NCBI GenBank assembly: GCA_947501325.1
Contig: CANMVC010000001.1
Span: 1,364,001 to 1,428,000, forward strand
From: an uncultured Sphingomonadaceae bacterium
GTDB taxonomy: Bacteria; Pseudomonadota; Alphaproteobacteria; Sphingomonadales; Sphingomonadaceae
Reading direction: 5' to 3'
Length of the DNA: 64,000 bases
Shown here in pieces: positions 8,613-17,044 of the stretch (its first letter is position 1; the number at the start of each line of letters is the position of its first letter). The translations under genes and the position numbers were made by a program. The notes under the pieces were generated by a model. The model worked only from the letters and a program-made list of their open reading frames with translations. It made no database searches and had not been told where the DNA came from.

Positions 8613-9437
8613 CTAATGCAAGGGCACTCCTGCCACCGTAATCCGGTTGAGATACCGCCGATGGCCCTGGTAATCATTCAGCGCATAATGCCAGGTCGAG
8701 CGATTGTCCCACATGGCGAGCATGCCCTCTTCCCATTGTAACCGGAAATGAAATTCGGACTGCGCTATATGCGCATATAGCGTGTCGAGCAGCGCCTTGC
8801 TCTCCTCTGCCTCCATGCCGACGATGTTGAGTGTGAAGCCGGGATTGACATAGAGACCTTTTACACCGGTTTCGGGGTGCCGCAGCACCACCGGATGAAT
8901 GGCCTCCTGTACCGCGGAATCCGTATTACCAAATCGCCCGCCAAATTTCTTTTGATAGGCGCTGTCCTTACCGAAAATATGGGCATTGCCGTGCCGGGCT
9001 GTCAGGCCTTCCAGTTTCGCCTTCATGCCCGCGTCCAGCGCGTCATAGGCCGCATGCATCCCGGCGAACAAAGTGTCGCCGCCGCTTGGAGGAATTTCCA
9101 GTGCATAGAGGATCGAACCCATGGCGGGAATTTCATCATAGCTGTGATCCGTATGCCAGCCGCCACCGATATTCACTTTCTGGTCGGGTTCTTTCAGCAC
9201 CTTTGCGATTTGCGGATAACCTTCCACGGGGGTAAAAAAGCGGTTGATGTCGATATCGTTCCAGCGTTCGGCAAAGGCGATATGGTCTTCGGGGGTCAGC
9301 TTCTGATCCCGGAAAAACAGCGCGCCGGAATCGAAAAAGGCGGTTCGCAGTTCAGCAAATTGCGCATCACTCAGGCATGTGAGATCAACATTATCGACGA
9401 TCGCACCCACGGCTTCGCTGGCTTTGAATATCTGCAT
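8613..9437 (-). CDS. TauD/TfdA family alpha-ketoglutarate-dependent dioxygenase
   Basis: A 274-residue Fe(II)/2-oxoglutarate oxygenase. The HTD metal motif is in GGWHTDHSYDE near residues 94-99, the distal His in WDNRSTWHYALND near 248, and the 2-oxoglutarate-binding Arg follows in the GHRRYLNR block. GGGGGAG stands five bases before the start. Relatives cleave taurine, alkyl sulfates, phenoxyacetates or other small acids; the substrate cannot be read here. It is divergent from a Tat-exported dehydrogenase, and the short shared spacer contains a palindrome. Confidence 0.9.
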   Translation of the reverse strand: MQIFKASEAVGAIVDNVDLTCLSDAQFAELRTAFFDSGALFFRDQKLTPEDHIAFAERWNDIDINRFFTPVEGYPQIAKVLKEPDQKVNIGGGWHTDHSYDEIPAMGSILYALEIPPSGGDTLFAGMHAAYDALDAGMKAKLEGLTARHGNAHIFGKDSAYQKKFGGRFGNTDSAVQEAIHPVVLRHPETGVKGLYVNPGFTLNIVGMEAEESKALLDTLYAHIAQSEFHFRLQWEEGMLAMWDNRSTWHYALNDYQGHRRYLNRITVAGVPLH

Positions 9438-9463
9438 AGTTCTCCCCCAAATCTTATTATGTA

Positions 9464-9480
9464 ATAGGTGTATATCCTAT
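9464..9480. promoter_or_regulatory. Palindrome in the TauD/SDR divergent spacer
   Basis: ATAGG-N7-CCTAT lies between the start codons of the TauD-type gene (9437) and the SDR gene (9526), in an AT-rich stretch. Position and symmetry fit a regulator site serving one or both genes. No regulator is assigned. Confidence 0.35.
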
Positions 9481-9525
9481 TTTTATGATATTATGACAGA
9501 CGAAATAGATAAGGAACAATTCCCG

Positions 9526-10515
9526 ATGACCGATATGAAAATGAACCGCCGCCAGATGCTTGCCGCAGGTGCGGCCACCGGGATCGCGCTAACCGCTTCT
9601 CGGTCCGTTGCTGCAGAAGACGAGCCGGCGAGCCTCAAAGGCAAGTCGGTCCTGATCACCGGTTGCTCCTCCGGCTTCGGCTATCTCGGCGCGCTCCATT
9701 ATGCGGAACGCGGCGCAAAGGTTTTTGCGACCATGCGCAATATGCCGCGCCCGGAGGCTGGCCAGCTGTCAGCAGCGGTCAAGGATGGCGGCGATCTGAC
9801 CATAATCGAACTGGATGTCTTGTCGGATGACTCGGTGACCAAGGCTATTGCCGAGGCGGAACGATTGAACGGCGGCGCGCTGGATGTCGTCATCAACAAT
9901 GCCGGAATCGGCACGGGCGCGCCGGTCGAACTGCAGGACATGGAAGCAATGCAGCTGCTCTTTGACACCAATGTCATGGGTCCGCAGCGCGTTGCCCGCG
10001 CCGCACTCCCCGCCATGCGGGCGAAGAAATCGGGCGCAATCATGAATGTATCGTCCCAGCTTGGGCGCGTTATGGTTCCGGGCATGGGGCTCTATTCCTC
10101 GACCAAATTCGCGCTGGAATCGATGAGCGAACAAATGGCTTACGAACTCGTACCGCACGGTATTGATGTGACCATTGTGCAGCCGGGCGGCTTTCCAACG
10201 GAAATTTGGGACAATGGCAACAAGCTGACTGCGCCGATGCTGGAACGGGCGGAGGATGAACGCAAGGCGGCCTATCCGGAACTGGTCGCGGGCGCTCTGC
10301 GTGACGGTGGCGGGTCGACCGATCCGATGGACGTGCCGCGGGCCATGGCCGGTGTCATGGCCATGGCACCAGGCAAACGGCCTTTGCGCCTCCCTGTCCA
10401 TCCTGGCCGCAAGCCGCAAATGGCGATTAACGAGGTCAGCGCAAAGACACAGGTTGCCATGCTCGGCGGCTCACCCTTTGGCCCATGGGTCAAAGACGTC
10501 AACGAGCGCGCCTGA
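9526..10515 (+). CDS. Tat-exported short-chain dehydrogenase/reductase
   Basis: 329 residues. The N-terminus (NRRQMLAAGAATGIALTASR, then SVAA near residue 30) has a twin-arginine pair at residues 8-9, a hydrophobic stretch and an AxA-like end, so export by the Tat pathway is predicted. The rest is a classical SDR: TGCSSGFG at 45-52 for the nucleotide, NNAGIG, and catalytic YSSTK. A cofactor-binding SDR would have to fold with NAD(P) before export, as known for some Tat substrates. AAGGA precedes the ATG at 9526 by ten bases; a start at 9493 would bury the signal. The substrate is unknown. Its stop abuts the stop of the convergent membrane-protein gene. Confidence 0.82.
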   Translation: MTDMKMNRRQMLAAGAATGIALTASRSVAAEDEPASLKGKSVLITGCSSGFGYLGALHYAERGAKVFATMRNMPRPEAGQLSAAVKDGGDLTIIELDVLSDDSVTKAIAEAERLNGGALDVVINNAGIGTGAPVELQDMEAMQLLFDTNVMGPQRVARAALPAMRAKKSGAIMNVSSQLGRVMVPGMGLYSSTKFALESMSEQMAYELVPHGIDVTIVQPGGFPTEIWDNGNKLTAPMLERAEDERKAAYPELVAGALRDGGGSTDPMDVPRAMAGVMAMAPGKRPLRLPVHPGRKPQMAINEVSAKTQVAMLGGSPFGPWVKDVNERA

Positions 10516-10953
10516 TCAGGCGGTGACCGTTGCGCTCGTCTGTTTGACCAGCATCAAGGGCGCCAGATAAACGACCAGGAAGACCAGGTTCGGGATCACA
10601 TTGGGCGCATTGCCTGATGCAATCGATGCACCGCTGTCGATCACAAACCAGGTTAAAAAGACATAGATGCTGCCCTTGCGGATCAGCTCATTGCCTTGTT
10701 CTATGCCCGGTGCGCTAATGAACAGATACATGGCGCCAAGGCCGCCAAACACGCCGCCGGCAATCGCCATGGCGAGCTTTGATTCTGGTGTGTTCAGGCC
10801 CGCGACGCCTTCGCTGCCCGATGATGCCAGATTGAAAAAGACATCATTGGCACCGGTAAAATCGTTGACGCCAGCCAGTGCGAATATAACCGCAGTGAGG
10901 ATGGAAATAATGCCGATAATCCGTATGGAACGGGCAGCTATTGTGGGTGACAT
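10516..10953 (-). CDS. Small four-helix membrane protein
   Basis: 145 residues with about four predicted membrane helices, at roughly 10-28, 55-80, 88-105 and 115-135. No catalytic motif is recognisable; it resembles the many small uncharacterised inner-membrane proteins in this group. AAGGAG lies seven bases before the ATG at 10953. It is divergent from an XRE regulator, which may control it. Nothing else can be said about its function. Confidence 0.72.
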   Translation of the reverse strand: MSPTIAARSIRIIGIISILTAVIFALAGVNDFTGANDVFFNLASSGSEGVAGLNTPESKLAMAIAGGVFGGLGAMYLFISAPGIEQGNELIRKGSIYVFLTWFVIDSGASIASGNAPNVIPNLVFLVVYLAPLMLVKQTSATVTA

Positions 10954-11008
10954 GATCAATCTCCTTGTTGTTTGTCAGCATCAAAGCCGATTGCGATAGC
11001 GAAAACAA

Positions 11009-11023
11009 TTACCTCGTGGGTAA
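11009..11023. promoter_or_regulatory. Palindrome between membrane-protein and XRE genes
   Basis: TTACC-N5-GGTAA is a perfect-arm palindrome in the 127-base divergent spacer. It is a candidate site for the neighbouring XRE regulator acting on itself and on the membrane-protein gene. This is inferred from position only. Confidence 0.35.
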
Positions 11024-11080
11024 GTGCGCTGCTTGTGCTGTGCTGGCATGATGCGATAGCTTGGAGCACGGGAGGAAGTG

Positions 11081-11857
11081 ATGGCATCAGAATTAGCGCG
11101 ATCAGAATTTGGCAACATATTGAAAGAATGGCGCAAGGTTCGCCGGTTCAGCCAGCTTGACCTGTCGCTGGAGGCCGATATGTCGGCGCGTCATCTCAGT
11201 TTTCTCGAATCAGGCCGCTCCAATCCCAGCCGCGCCATGGTATTGCGTCTGTCCGAAGCCCTGCAACTCCCCCGTCCCATGGCCAATCAGGCGCTTCATG
11301 CCGCCGGTTTTGCGTCCATTTATCCCAGCCTGCCCGACGATGCGCCCGAACTCGCGCCGGTGCATCAGGCCATTGCCACCATGCTCGACCGTCATGACCC
11401 CTATCCCGGCATAGCGGTTGACCGGCACTGGAATGTCGTGCGTTCCAACAAGGGCGCGGAAATGCTGCTGGCGCTCGCCGATCCGGGCGAGACAATCAAC
11501 CTGATGGATATATTGATCAAAAGCGCCGAAATGGACCTTATTGAGAACTGGGACGAGGTGGCGATGCTTTCGCTGGCCCGGCTGCGCACCGAAATTCTCG
11601 AACTGGGCGGGGACGAAAAACTGGCGGCGCTGATGCAGCGCGTCGCCGATCTCGACCGGGCGAAAAATGTCGATATGGCATCCATCAATCTCAACCAGGC
11701 GGTCATCCCGACGATCTTGCGCATCGGGGAAAACCGCCTGTCGCTGTTCTCGACCATCGCGCAATTCGGATCGGTGCAGGATACGCAGGCGGGCGAAACA
11801 CGGATCGAACTGATGTTCCCCATGGATGAGGAAACCATTCAGTTTTTTGAAAGGTAG
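11081..11857 (+). CDS. XRE-family regulator with MmyB-like ligand-binding domain
   Basis: 258 residues. An N-terminal helix-turn-helix (ILKEWRKVRRFSQLDLSLEA, then SARHLSFLESGRSNPSRAMV) is followed from about residue 95 by an MmyB-type PAS-like ligand-binding domain (PYPGIAVDRHWNVVRSN). Proteins of this architecture usually govern adjacent oxidoreductase or transport genes and may bind lipids or other small hydrophobic compounds. GGAGGA precedes the ATG at 11081; a GTG three bases upstream is the alternative. The metallo-beta-lactamase-fold gene follows 49 bases downstream on the same strand. Confidence 0.88.
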   Translation: MASELARSEFGNILKEWRKVRRFSQLDLSLEADMSARHLSFLESGRSNPSRAMVLRLSEALQLPRPMANQALHAAGFASIYPSLPDDAPELAPVHQAIATMLDRHDPYPGIAVDRHWNVVRSNKGAEMLLALADPGETINLMDILIKSAEMDLIENWDEVAMLSLARLRTEILELGGDEKLAALMQRVADLDRAKNVDMASINLNQAVIPTILRIGENRLSLFSTIAQFGSVQDTQAGETRIELMFPMDEETIQFFER

Positions 11858-11906
11858 CGGCAGGCATCTGGCGGCGGAGGGTTTGTCGGAGAGTGGGGAA
11901 TTGAAC

Positions 11907-12848
11907 ATGAAGATGATGCCCTTTTTGGCCCCGCCGCTCTTGGCCTTCGCCGCCTGCGCGCCTAGCTCCGATATTGCCGAAACGCCTAATGCTATTGCGG
12001 AGAATAACGTCAGCGCTGAACATCTGGCCAAATGGCGCAAGGATAATCCGAGCTGGTACGCAGTGGTCGAGCCCTTTCAACTGGTTGGCGAGCAAGGCGC
12101 TGGCATATATTATGTCGGAACCGAAGGGCTTGGCATGTTCTTCATTCCAACAGCGGATGGTCATATTGTCATCGACGGCGGCATGCCGGACCAAGCCCCC
12201 ATGGTGGCCGATGCGATCAGAAAATTGGGCTATGACCCCAAGGACATAAAAATCCTGCTGAACAGCCACGCGCATCTCGATCACTCGGGCGGACTGGCTG
12301 ACCTCAAGGCGATGAGCGGCGCACAGATGACTGCCAGCGAAGGGGACCGGTCGGCATTGGAAGGTGGTTTCTATCTCGGTTCGGAAGACGAGGATTTTCT
12401 CAACGCGCCGCCGGTCAAGGTGGATCGGATCATTACCGATGGTGAAACCGTCAGCCATGGCGGCGTGACGTTGACCGCCCATATCACGCCGGGCCATACG
12501 CGGGGCTGTACCTCCTGGAGCCTGGATGTCGAGCAAGGCGGGAAGATATATGACGTGCTGGTTTTCTGTTCCGCGACGGTGGCCGCGAACCGGCTTGTCA
12601 ATCCGCCGCAATATGAGGGCATAGTGGATGATTATCGCAGCACTTTTGCCAAAACACGCGATTGGACACCGGATGTCTTTCTTGCCAATCATCCGGGCTT
12701 TTTTGGCATGGCCAAAAGACGCGAAAAGCAAAAAGCGGGCGATGCTTTGGCCTTTGTCGACGATCAGGCCTTTGGTAAATTCATCACAACCGCGGAGGGT
12801 TGGTTCCAGGATAGCCTGCGGAAACAGACAGCGGCTGAAAAGCCCTGA
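11907..12848 (+). CDS. Exported metallo-beta-lactamase-fold hydrolase, subclass B3-like
   Basis: 313 residues. A hydrophobic leader ends in LAFAAC (Cys17), a weak lipobox, so it is probably a periplasmic or lipid-anchored protein. The zinc site is complete: HAHLDH at 121-126, His197 in TPGHTRG, and His262 in ANHPGFFGM, in the spacing of subclass B3 enzymes. B3-like sequences include true carbapenemases and many enzymes of unknown substrate, so a resistance role should not be assumed. GGGGAA lies six bases before the ATG. It follows an XRE regulator and precedes an NTF2-fold protein. Confidence 0.85.
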   Translation: MKMMPFLAPPLLAFAACAPSSDIAETPNAIAENNVSAEHLAKWRKDNPSWYAVVEPFQLVGEQGAGIYYVGTEGLGMFFIPTADGHIVIDGGMPDQAPMVADAIRKLGYDPKDIKILLNSHAHLDHSGGLADLKAMSGAQMTASEGDRSALEGGFYLGSEDEDFLNAPPVKVDRIITDGETVSHGGVTLTAHITPGHTRGCTSWSLDVEQGGKIYDVLVFCSATVAANRLVNPPQYEGIVDDYRSTFAKTRDWTPDVFLANHPGFFGMAKRREKQKAGDALAFVDDQAFGKFITTAEGWFQDSLRKQTAAEKP

Positions 12849-12925
12849 CGCTAGTCAAAACGGGACTTGCCGAAAGGCCCGCTCCACCCGTACCTTAAAT
12901 ACATCAGAGCATGGAGTTAACGGAT

Positions 12926-13273
12926 ATGGCGACTGCAAGACAGGTTATCGAGCAATTCTGGGAAATTCAGAATGACCATGATTATACCAAATTAAGCCCG
13001 TTATTTGCCGACGAAGCGGTGTTCGAAGACCCCGCCATTGGCCGTATCGAAGGGAAACCAGCGATAGAAAAGCTGCTCGCTGGACTGACCAAGGAACTGG
13101 CCGACAAGAAAATGCATTTCGAGGTGCTGGAAATTGCCGGCGACGAACATGTTGCCTGGTCCCGCTGGCTGTGGAAACGGCCCGAGGGCGATATTGAAGG
13201 TGTTGGCCTGTATAAGGTCGCCGATGGTCAGTTGGTGTCCTATCGCGATTTTTATGCGGTGCCGGAGGGTTAG
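12926..13273 (+). CDS. SnoaL-like / NTF2-fold protein
   Basis: 115 residues of the SnoaL/NTF2 cone fold: an N-terminal helix (ATARQVIEQFWEIQNDHDYTK), FADEAVFEDP, then a sheet ending VADGQLVSYRDFYAVPE. Members are small isomerases, hydrolases or ligand-binding proteins; the reaction cannot be assigned. The ATG at 12926 is chosen because GGAG stands nine bases upstream; the ATG at 12911 lacks a site. It lies on the same strand as the B3-like hydrolase but 77 bases away. Confidence 0.75.
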   Translation: MATARQVIEQFWEIQNDHDYTKLSPLFADEAVFEDPAIGRIEGKPAIEKLLAGLTKELADKKMHFEVLEIAGDEHVAWSRWLWKRPEGDIEGVGLYKVADGQLVSYRDFYAVPEG

Positions 13274-13331
13274 CGAAGAAACCTGCGTCGCAGTTTGTAC
13301 CAGCGAACGGTATAATCAGAACGCTCAGACC

Positions 13332-13661
13332 TTAATCCTTCGGCTGGATGTCTTCCGGAAAAGGATTCCGGGAAATCAGTCCCCAACTGCTATTATTGGA
13401 CAGGCTCTGCCGCGCATCTATTTCGAGCAGCAACTCTTTTGTCTTGATAATATCTGCCCCGACGGCAGATGATAATGTCTCAATATCGCGCCACTTATAT
13501 TTCTCTCCGCGCAGCAACAGGATCAGCCGCTCCTTACGTTTGTCATCCAGCCGATATTCGCGCCGTTTGGAAAGCCAATGGGTCAGACATACGGTTGCGA
13601 GAGAGGCGATAGCGCCCACCACAGCTCCGATAAGAACAGCGATTTCCGCGCTAACGGTCAT
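13332..13661 (-). CDS. Small single-helix membrane protein
   Basis: 109 residues. One N-terminal membrane helix (EIAVLIGAVVGAIASLATVCL) is followed by a strongly charged stretch (SKRREYRLDDKRKERL) and a soluble tail. AGGGAG stands six bases before the ATG at 13661, so two upstream ATG codons are not used. It is not recognised as a named family. The neighbouring small SDHAF4-like gene lies 22 bases upstream on the same strand, so the two may be co-transcribed. Confidence 0.6.
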   Translation of the reverse strand: MTVSAEIAVLIGAVVGAIASLATVCLTHWLSKRREYRLDDKRKERLILLLRGEKYKWRDIETLSSAVGADIIKTKELLLEIDARQSLSNNSSWGLISRNPFPEDIQPKD

Positions 13662-13683
13662 TTCCATCTCCCTGAGCATAGAC

Positions 13684-13881
13684 CTAAAAATCTATCGCCA
13701 GACCCTTATGCTCCCAATCACCGTAGCGGGTTGGCCCGTCTTTTTCCAAAATCTCGTCCGCCTTTTCGAGCGGGTCGGGTTCCGGCACGGGCGGACTTTT
13801 GGAGAGATGCGCGGGCGGTTTGACATGAGCAGGGCGTTTGCCGGGTTGCTTGGCATCTGCTTTTCTATCGTTTTGCGCCAT
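13684..13881 (-). CDS. SDHAF4-like (DUF1674) protein
   Basis: 65 residues. A basic, proline-rich N-terminus leads to the family signature PTRYGDWEHKGLAIDF at the C-terminus. This is the hallmark of DUF1674, whose mitochondrial members help assemble succinate dehydrogenase by binding the flavoprotein subunit. A similar role in complex II maturation is expected here by family knowledge. No sdh gene is in the window. The ATG at 13881 is chosen over an upstream GTG/ATG because the extra residues have no family counterpart. Confidence 0.78.
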   Translation of the reverse strand: MAQNDRKADAKQPGKRPAHVKPPAHLSKSPPVPEPDPLEKADEILEKDGPTRYGDWEHKGLAIDF

Positions 13882-13964
13882 AATTTCTATTTCCCATATA
13901 TTTGAAAAAGCCCGCCTCACCCCTATATTGAGAGAGAAATGATGATAATCAAGCGAGTAAGCGC

Positions 13965-14864
13965 ATGAATTTTCTAAAGACGACGATGTTATTGGCCGCC
14001 CTGACGGCTTTGTTCATGGTTATGGGATTCTCGCTCGGCGGTCCGCGCGGGGCGATTCTGGCGCTATTGGTGGCTGCAGGGATGAACCTGTTCACCTATT
14101 GGAATGCCGATAAAATTGTTCTCAAAATGCATAAAGCGGTTGAAGTGGATGCTAGCAGCCATCCCGAATTTTATACAATGGTCCAGCGATTGGCGCAGCG
14201 CGCGCAGCTGCCGATGCCGAAAGTCTATATTGTCGACCAGCCGCAGCCCAATGCCTTTGCCACGGGACGCGATCCTGAACATTCTGCCGTCGCGGCCACT
14301 ACGGGCCTGCTCAATATGCTCAGCTATGACGAGATTGAAGGCGTTATGGCGCACGAACTCGGCCATGTGAAGAACCGCGATACACTGATCATGACCATGG
14401 TGGCGACGATTGCCGGTGCGGTGTCGATGCTCGCCAATTTCGGCCTGTTCTTCCGCGATAATCGCGGTATTGCCGGTATCCTGGCGGTCTTTATCGCCCC
14501 CTTTGCAGCGATGATCGTGCAGATGGCGATTAGCCGGACCCGCGAATATGGCGCGGACAAAGCGGCGGCTGAAATTAGCGGTAAGCCTCTGGCACTGGCC
14601 TCGGCGCTCCACAAGATTTCCGGGCAAGCCAAACGCATCGCCAATCCGGTAGCACAGCGCAATCCGGCAGCGGCGCAGCTTTATATTGTTCCGTCCGGCG
14701 TCAAACAGATGTTCTCCACCCATCCCGCAACGGAAGACCGCATCGCGGCGCTACAGGACATGGCGTCAGGCGGGGGATCGGACGGCTGGTCCCATAATAG
14801 CGATGAAATTGGCGACATGGGCCGCCTAAAACCCAGACGCAGTGCGCTTGATCCAACCCGATAG
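13965..14864 (+). CDS. htpX: Zinc metalloprotease HtpX
   Basis: A 299-residue inner-membrane M48 peptidase that degrades misfolded membrane proteins. Two N-terminal membrane helices (residues about 7-50) are followed by the zinc motif HELGH near residues 131-135, two further helices near 145-185, and the third ligand Glu in [10 protein letters not shown]. The length is normal for alphaproteobacterial HtpX. It is transcribed away from the SDHAF4-like gene. The rsmB gene follows after a palindromic repeat. Confidence 0.95.
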   Translation: MNFLKTTMLLAALTALFMVMGFSLGGPRGAILALLVAAGMNLFTYWNADKIVLKMHKAVEVDASSHPEFYTMVQRLAQRAQLPMPKVYIVDQPQPNAFATGRDPEHSAVAATTGLLNMLSYDEIEGVMAHELGHVKNRDTLIMTMVATIAGAVSMLANFGLFFRDNRGIAGILAVFIAPFAAMIVQMAISRTREYGADKAAAEISGKPLALASALHKISGQAKRIANPVAQRNPAAAQLYIVPSGVKQMFSTHPATEDRIAALQDMASGGGSDGWSHNSDEIGDMGRLKPRRSALDPTR

Positions 14865-14892
14865 TATTGATTCATTCGCATAAATAGCGCAA

Positions 14893-14981
14893 GTGCTCGC
14901 GCGAAGGCGGGAGCCCATCTCCCGTATTATGGTCTTGATACGGCGGGAGATGGGTTCCTGCCAGTGCAGGAACACCGTTAT
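14893..14981. repeat. Palindromic repeat between htpX and rsmB
   Basis: CCCATCTCCCGTA pairs with TACGGCGGGAGATGGG across about 14 bases, and flanking GAAGGCGGGAG and TTCCTGCCAGTGCAGGAA add further stems. This looks like the dispersed ATTCCCGC-type intergenic palindromes seen in many proteobacteria. It lies exactly where the rsmB start should be, and the rsmB frame is open through it. Confidence 0.65.
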
Positions 14982-16263
14982 TTCTAACAATCAAAGTTCA
15001 TCCAAAATTCCCGGCCTTCCAGCGCGGACCGCGGCTCTGCGCCTGCTCGACGCTGTATGCCATCGCGGGGAAACGCTCGATCAGGCGCTACCCGTTGCGA
15101 CCGCGAAGCTCGCCAATCCGTCGGATCGGTCGCTGGCCCATAATATCGCAGCCAGTGCCTTGCGCTGGATGACGGCGCTCGATGCCATGATCGACAGCGC
15201 GACCAAGAAGCGCTTGCCCGACGATGCCAAGGCGCGGATGGCACTGCGTATTGCCTTGGTGCAAGTATTGGTTCTCGAAACTCCGCAACATGCCGCGATC
15301 GCGACCGCTTTGCCCTTGGTACATGGCGGCCCGAGGCGGCTGGTCCATGGTGTATTTTCGACCGTAATGCGCGGCCTGGAATCGGGCGCGCTTGCGCTGC
15401 CCGCCACGCCCGAAATTCCCGGCGAGACGCTGGATCGCTGGACTGATCGCTGGGGCGAAGATGTAGCGGTTGCGGCGGGGCACGCCTGGGCCAAGTCTCC
15501 GCCACTTGATCTGAGTTTCAAAGATGATAATGCAGGACCACTGGAAGGCGAAAGGCTCGCGCCCCGTCATCTGCGGTTGCAGCCTGATAACCCTGTCACC
15601 GCATTGCCCGGCTTTGATGACGGGACGTTCTGGGTACAGGATCTGGCGGCCTCTCTACCAGCCCGCTTGCTGGGTGAAGGCGACGGCAAAACCGTGCTCG
15701 ACCTCTGCGCAGCGCCGGGCGGCAAGACCATGCAGCTCGCCGCGGCTGGCTGGAAAACAATCTCGGTCGATAATAGCGAAAAACGGATGGAGCGGTTCAA
15801 GGATAATCTGGCGCGCACGAAACTCGATGCGCAAATCGTTATTGCCGATCTGATGACATGGGAACCGTCCGAACCGGCTGATGCAATCCTGCTCGACGCG
15901 CCGTGCAGCGCAACCGGCATTTTCCGCCGCCATCCTGATGTGCTGCATTGCATTGGATCCCGTCAGATTGCGGACCGCGCGGAGGTACAAGCCGCGCTCC
16001 TCAACCGGATCGCGCCCTGGCTCAAACCCGGCGGTACACTCGTCTATGCCGTCTGCTCGCTCGAGCCCGAAGAGGGAGAGGAGCAAATCGAGCAGTTTCT
16101 GGAAAATCATGCGGAATTTGCAATAATTCCGGCGACCGATAATATGCTTCCTGAAGGCATCCGTCCGACCGAAAATGGTTGCGTGCGGACGTTGCCGAAC
16201 ATGCTGTCCGACAAGGGGCATGTTGACGGGTTTTTCATTGCAAAGCTGCAACGAAAAGGCTGA
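14950..16263 (+). CDS. rsmB: RsmB-type 16S rRNA (cytosine-5-) methyltransferase
   Basis: Methylates C5 of a cytosine in 16S rRNA (C967 in E. coli numbering). An N-terminal NusB-like RNA-binding domain (LPARTAALRLLDAVCHRGET on) is followed by a Rossmann methyltransferase domain: SAM-binding VLDLCAAPGGKTMQLA, catalytic block LLDAPCSATGIFRRHPD, and second cysteine in YAVCSLEPEEGE. The start is doubtful. Conserved homology begins near 15000, yet the nearest upstream ATG codons (14950, 14929) lie in a palindromic repeat and none has a clean ribosome site. The gene heads a plus-strand run with rpe, a heparinase-like gene and purH. Confidence 0.9.
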   Translation: MGSCQCRNTVISNNQSSSKIPGLPARTAALRLLDAVCHRGETLDQALPVATAKLANPSDRSLAHNIAASALRWMTALDAMIDSATKKRLPDDAKARMALRIALVQVLVLETPQHAAIATALPLVHGGPRRLVHGVFSTVMRGLESGALALPATPEIPGETLDRWTDRWGEDVAVAAGHAWAKSPPLDLSFKDDNAGPLEGERLAPRHLRLQPDNPVTALPGFDDGTFWVQDLAASLPARLLGEGDGKTVLDLCAAPGGKTMQLAAAGWKTISVDNSEKRMERFKDNLARTKLDAQIVIADLMTWEPSEPADAILLDAPCSATGIFRRHPDVLHCIGSRQIADRAEVQAALLNRIAPWLKPGGTLVYAVCSLEPEEGEEQIEQFLENHAEFAIIPATDNMLPEGIRPTENGCVRTLPNMLSDKGHVDGFFIAKLQRKG

Positions 16264-16381
16264 CACAAGCGTAAAATTCAGCCTGTCCCCAAATTGTCCA
16301 CAGGCCATTGGGAGTGCGGGCGAATCGCGCCTTGCAGGCAGGATGCAAAAATCCTAGACGCGGCCATGTAAAGGAACCGCC

Positions 16382-17044
16382 ATGACCAGCTCTGTTCGTA
16401 TTGCCCCGTCTATTCTTTCCGCCGATTTCGCGCGGCTGGGCGAAGAAGTTCGCGCGATTGATGAGGCCGGTTGCGATTGGGTACATGTCGATGTGATGGA
16501 CGGGCATTTTGTTCCGAACATCACAATCGGTCCCGCCGTCGTGAAAGCATTGCGCCCACATAGCGCCAAGCCGTTTGATGTCCATTTGATGATTTCACCG
16601 GTTGACCAGTATCTGGAAGCTTTTGCCGATGCTGGCGCGGATATTATTTCCTTCCATCCGGAAGCAGGCGCCCATCCCCACCGAACGGTGCAAACCATCC
16701 ATACGCTCGGCAAGCAGGCCGGACTGGTCCTCAATCCGGCAACGCCGCTTGAGACGCTCGATTATCTGATCGACGACCTTGATCTGATTTTGGTAATGAG
16801 CGTCAATCCTGGCTTCGGTGGGCAGAGTTTTATCGACACCCAGCTGCGCAAGATCGAGGCTATTCGCAAGCGGATCGATGCGACCGGCAAAGACATCCGG
16901 CTGGAGGTTGATGGCGGTATTGATATGAACACAGCGCCCCAGGCGATTGCAGCCGGTGCCGATACGCTGGTCGCTGGTACCGCGACATTCCGCGGGGGAC
17001 CTGACAAATATGCGGCCAATATTAGCGGCCTGAGGGGTGAATGA
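16382..17044 (+). CDS. rpe: Ribulose-phosphate 3-epimerase
   Basis: A 220-residue TIM-barrel enzyme interconverting ribulose-5-phosphate and xylulose-5-phosphate in the pentose phosphate pathway. Visible motifs are IAPSILSADFARLGEE, HVDVMDGHFVPN with metal-binding His and Asp, HLMISP, MSVNPGFGGQ and EVDGGI. The length is standard. Its stop overlaps the start of the heparinase-like gene by four bases (ATGA), indicating coupled translation. Confidence 0.96.
   Translation: MTSSVRIAPSILSADFARLGEEVRAIDEAGCDWVHVDVMDGHFVPNITIGPAVVKALRPHSAKPFDVHLMISPVDQYLEAFADAGADIISFHPEAGAHPHRTVQTIHTLGKQAGLVLNPATPLETLDYLIDDLDLILVMSVNPGFGGQSFIDTQLRKIEAIRKRIDATGKDIRLEVDGGIDMNTAPQAIAAGADTLVAGTATFRGGPDKYAANISGLRGE

Noticed and set aside
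11907-12848. Confident beta-lactam resistance gene
   Set aside because: The zinc site fits subclass B3, but many B3-like proteins have other substrates and there is no resistance or mobile context. Only the fold is called.
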